Under the pieces are notes generated by a model. The model worked only from the letters and a program-made list of their open reading frames with translations, had not been told where the DNA came from and did no database searches. Positions 61,839-64,000 of a stretch of 64,000 nt of DNA are shown here, piece by piece. Source of the stretch: Flavobacteriaceae bacterium MAR_2010_188 (lineage in GTDB: Bacteria > Bacteroidota > Bacteroidia > Flavobacteriales > Flavobacteriaceae). The stretch covers positions 868,001 through 932,000 of the forward strand of contig LT629302.1 in assembly GCA_900104375.1 (NCBI GenBank). Direction: 5' to 3'. Positions within the stretch are counted from its first letter, which is position 1. Every line of letters starts with the position of its first letter. The translations under genes and the position numbers were made by a program.

Positions 61839-62018
61839 TTATAAATAACTGAATGCACCGTTTTGAAGCCGCCTACAAATACAAAATCTCTCATACTGCA
61901 GGAGAAACTTTTGAATGACAAAAACAGGAGCTTTTGACTTGCTTTTTCTTGTGGTTTCCTTAGGCTCTTTTGTCTTGGTGAAATCCCGCTTCTTGTTGTA
62001 TTCGCTCTCTTTTTTCAT
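61839..62018 (-). pseudogene. Truncated second LigD-like gene, N-terminal 37 codons
   Basis: From the ATG at 62018 it reads M-K-K-E-S-E-Y-N-K-K-R-D-F-T-K-T-K-E-P, then a Lys/Ser-rich linker and A-P-V-F-V-I-Q-K. This is the start of the LigD 3'-phosphoesterase domain (compare E-Y-N-K-K-R-D-F and R-F-V-I-Q-R in the intact ligD at 15150). After V-I-Q-K the sequence is unrelated and soon stops, so the rest was lost. It abuts the terminator of the GH13 gene, which may mark a recombination junction. Confidence 0.72.
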
Positions 62019-62143
62019 AATCTATTGATTTTCATATCTAAAAGTTACACAATGTTATAGAGGGGAATTATCAATGAAGAGTTAAAGTTGGGACAGGGCT
62101 ATAATTTATCTCTTTAGAGGTACTATCAAGATTATTCAAATAA

Positions 62144-62425
62144 TTAGCAATTTCCCGAGTCGAATTTCAAAATCGATATCCAAGGCATATCTCCATGGTG
62201 ACACTCGTGAAACGAATCAAAAACAATTTTTTTAGTATTTGAGATTTCATGAAGCGCTCTAAATTGTTTATCGATCTCTCTGTGGAATGCAAATTTGATT
62301 CTTGAAGAACTAATTATGGGAAATTTTACTTCATTAAAATTTTTTGGACCATCCATTGATGCCCCACCACGATAGTTTAGAAAAAATAATTTGAGGATAT
62401 AGCTCCCAATTCTCAACCTATACAA
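62144..62425 (-). CDS. Unrecognised 93-residue reading frame
   Basis: It lies 4 bases downstream of the MOSC gene on the same strand. It contains F-H-E-C-H-H-G-D-M-P-W and a basic N-terminus. It has no recognised family and could be the remnant of a longer gene or spurious. Confidence 0.3.
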   Translation of the reverse strand: MYRLRIGSYILKLFFLNYRGGASMDGPKNFNEVKFPIISSSRIKFAFHREIDKQFRALHEISNTKKIVFDSFHECHHGDMPWISILKFDSGNC

Positions 62426-62429
62426 TTAT

Positions 62430-63233
62430 TCATTGAATAACCGTCACCTCAACGGTTTGTCCTACTTCTAACACAGCTTCATCAAGTGGTTGAAGGTCAA
62501 TACCAAAGGTCACGGCTTTACTATTTTTAAGGGATTGAATTGTTCTAAGAGGTTCTAGATTTGGATTTTTAGTTTTTGTGATTGGATCAATCGTTGCGAA
62601 AACACATCGTTCGGTGATGCCTTCAACTTTAAATTTGCAGCCATTAATACTGATTTCCTTCCAGGTATCTTCTTCGAAAGGTTCAATACCATCAACAATC
62701 AGGTTTGGTCTAAATTGTTCTGCACTTACTGTCTCATTAAGATGAGAATTTAAATATTCTAATGATTTGAGATTAATAAGATGCACTGGTGCAGAATCCA
62801 CATAACTGCTTCTGTTTTCTAGATCTTCATTATTTGTGTTAGCTGAATCAAAACTGTTATGGCCGAAATAAATAAGTTGATAATTTCCATTTAGAACTTT
62901 AGAAATCCATAGAGATGCTGAATTATCTAAAACCTTGCCGGCAACTTTTTTACGAAATAGCGAAGCTTGAAAAATATCTGGTAAATCTGAAAGGCTAACA
63001 TTTAAATCTTCAATCGACGGATATTTTAAGGTTAAGCTTGAATATTCAATCTTAGAATTTATATGGAGCAATTCTTGCCGTTCCCTACCAGTAATGACCC
63101 TTCCAGTTGCAGTTACAACGGCAATTTTTCGGTCGTTTTTCAACCCAAATTCATCTATATCTATTTGATTTAATAAATTTCCTCTTGCAGATTTGAGCGG
63201 GTATTCGTAAAGTTTGGTAATTGTAATCGGCAT
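62430..63233 (-). CDS. MOSC domain protein (YcbX/mARC-like)
   Basis: The 267-residue protein has an N-terminal MOSC beta-barrel (I-T-K-L-Y-E-Y-P-L-K-S-A-R-G) and a MOSC domain. The molybdenum-cofactor-binding Cys lies in T-E-R-C-V-F-A-T-I-D-P near residue 215, preceded by F-R-P-N-L-I-V-D-G. The family transfers sulphur or reduces N-hydroxylated compounds using Moco. It lies 11 bases downstream of an FAD protein gene on the same strand, a likely electron donor pair. Its 3' end is duplicated as a decayed copy at 53760. Confidence 0.9.
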   Translation of the reverse strand: MPITITKLYEYPLKSARGNLLNQIDIDEFGLKNDRKIAVVTATGRVITGRERQELLHINSKIEYSSLTLKYPSIEDLNVSLSDLPDIFQASLFRKKVAGKVLDNSASLWISKVLNGNYQLIYFGHNSFDSANTNNEDLENRSSYVDSAPVHLINLKSLEYLNSHLNETVSAEQFRPNLIVDGIEPFEEDTWKEISINGCKFKVEGITERCVFATIDPITKTKNPNLEPLRTIQSLKNSKAVTFGIDLQPLDEAVLEVGQTVEVTVIQ

Positions 63234-63244
63234 AAGTGATTAGT

Positions 63245-64000
63245 CTACAAGTCGTTCTCTTCGTATAATTGAGTGGCATTTTCAATATCGGCATCAAATT
63301 CTTGGTGCTGTTTTAATGATAGCACCCAAGCTTCGACCAAGATTTTACTGGTTGCATTACAAGCCTGTAGCCCATAAGAATAAGGTCTTGGTCCAGAGGT
63401 GTGAGTAAAGGTTACATCCATTATATTTTCATTTGGGATATCATCTTCATCAATTACTCTATAAGCCGCATCCACTTCAATCCCGCCAGTATAAAGGTAT
63501 AGATTCTCATTTTTTTCAAACAACAATTCTTCATCGATTATACGGATTAAGTCTTTGCAATCTTCTTCATCTTCAAAAGCAGCACAAGCTTTTCGAACCG
63601 TACCATTTTCAACTAAGGTTTTAAAAGGATAATCTTGAATCTGAATGCTTTTTTGGCCCGCACAATTGATATACATTTTATATTGAATGGTCTGCTTTTT
63701 ACCTTTTTCATTTTCAACTTCAATAGCCACTCCAGTTTTAGTATTATCTGAAACATCTTCCAAAACATTAACCCTTCCTGGTATCATGTCAATACATTCT
63801 GCATCATAAAGCGCTAGCAGAATTTTAGCGGATGAAAGAGGTAGGGCGGCAATGACATTCATAAGAAAGGACATCACTTCTTTCCGGAAAAAATGGTGGT
63901 CTTCTGCGGGCAATAGTTCTGCATGAAAATTTAGGCAGTACATTAAATCGTCCAAGGTTTCTTTCCAATGAATGGGTTTACTGCGCTCTATAGAATTGGT
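63245..64000 (-). CDS. FAD/NAD(P)-binding protein, C-terminal part (5' end beyond window)
   Basis: The frame stays open to the window edge, so the N-terminal nucleotide-binding fold is not seen. Visible are H-F-F-R-K-E-V-M-S-F-L, the strand Y-I-N-C-A-G-Q-K, and the end G-L-Q-A-C-N-A-T-S-K-I-L-V-E-A-W. This pattern is that of FAD/NAD(P)-binding proteins related to YdhS/NAD_binding_9. It is immediately upstream of the MOSC gene in the same operon. Confidence 0.65.
   Translation of the reverse strand, partial: TNSIERSKPIHWKETLDDLMYCLNFHAELLPAEDHHFFRKEVMSFLMNVIAALPLSSAKILLALYDAECIDMIPGRVNVLEDVSDNTKTGVAIEVENEKGKKQTIQYKMYINCAGQKSIQIQDYPFKTLVENGTVRKACAAFEDEEDCKDLIRIIDEELLFEKNENLYLYTGGIEVDAAYRVIDEDDIPNENIMDVTFTHTSGPRPYSYGLQACNATSKILVEAWVLSLKQHQEFDADIENATQLYEENDL

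Noticed and set aside
1-64000. CRISPR array or cas genes
   Set aside because: No regularly spaced short repeats with unique spacers and no Cas motifs were seen on either strand.

Overview
The window comes from a chromosome of a flavobacterium (family Flavobacteriaceae, phylum Bacteroidota). Signs are AT-rich DNA, two large proteins with C-terminal type IX secretion (T9SS) sorting domains, promoters matching the Bacteroidota pattern TTG-N(about 20)-TAnnTTTG, a Bacteroidota-type tyrosine integrase and typical flavobacterial families throughout. The genus cannot be named from the sequence alone.

Layout. (1) 1-25.9 kb is ordinary core genome: the end of a secreted T9SS protein, clpC, gyrA, a TPR protein, a YkfC-like peptidase, a thiolase, a PgpH-like HD phosphodiesterase, a small Pmp3/YqaE protein with a DUF421 protein, a Ku-LigD end-joining pair, a fasciclin protein, small stress-type proteins, a histidine kinase and response regulator, and an FtsX-type ABC exporter divergent from a GDSL esterase. 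(2) 26-37.1 kb carries tRNA-Ser and tRNA-Pro, with a 10.8-kb integrative element inserted in tRNA-Pro. The element is bounded by a 49-bp direct repeat of the tRNA 3' end. It holds an integrase, an excisionase/AlpA-like protein, a RhuM-like protein, a PD-(D/E)XK/VRR-NUC-like nuclease, packaging-like small proteins and, next to the tRNA, an overlapping three-gene cargo operon of two unrecognised proteins plus a metallo-beta-lactamase-fold hydrolase. (3) 37.1-38.5 kb contains decayed AraC and cupin genes. (4) 38.9-53.4 kb is a complete-looking [NiFe]-hydrogenase island. Its forward operon encodes small subunit, five small single-pass membrane proteins, large subunit, a degenerate protease paralogue, a winged-helix/Cys-rich protein, a small protein, two related anchored proteins and a canonical maturation protease. 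A convergent operon encodes hypF-hypD-hypE-tetR-hypC and a CooC-like ATPase. (5) 53.4-62 kb is a degraded carbohydrate locus with remnants of a MOSC gene, uxuA, araA, a GH31-like gene and a second ligD. Between them are an intact aldose 1-epimerase lipoprotein and a 1540-residue secreted GH13 enzyme with four SusE/F-like repeats. (6) 62.4-64 kb holds an intact MOSC protein and the end of an FAD/NAD(P)-binding protein.

How it fits together. The hydrogenase has no Tat signal, no cytochrome b partner, and no HypA or HypB in the window. This matches the soluble or peripheral H2-scavenging uptake hydrogenases (group 1h and relatives such as the membrane-protein-linked 1l type); the subgroup needs a phylogeny. 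The five interposed membrane proteins look like one paralogous family and are the strongest candidates for a membrane or quinone-coupling module. The CooC-like ATPase is a plausible nickel-insertion factor. The second candidate for a new system is the three-gene metallo-beta-lactamase operon at the tRNA-proximal end of the integrative element, a usual position for phage-defence cargo. Both functional readings are inference.
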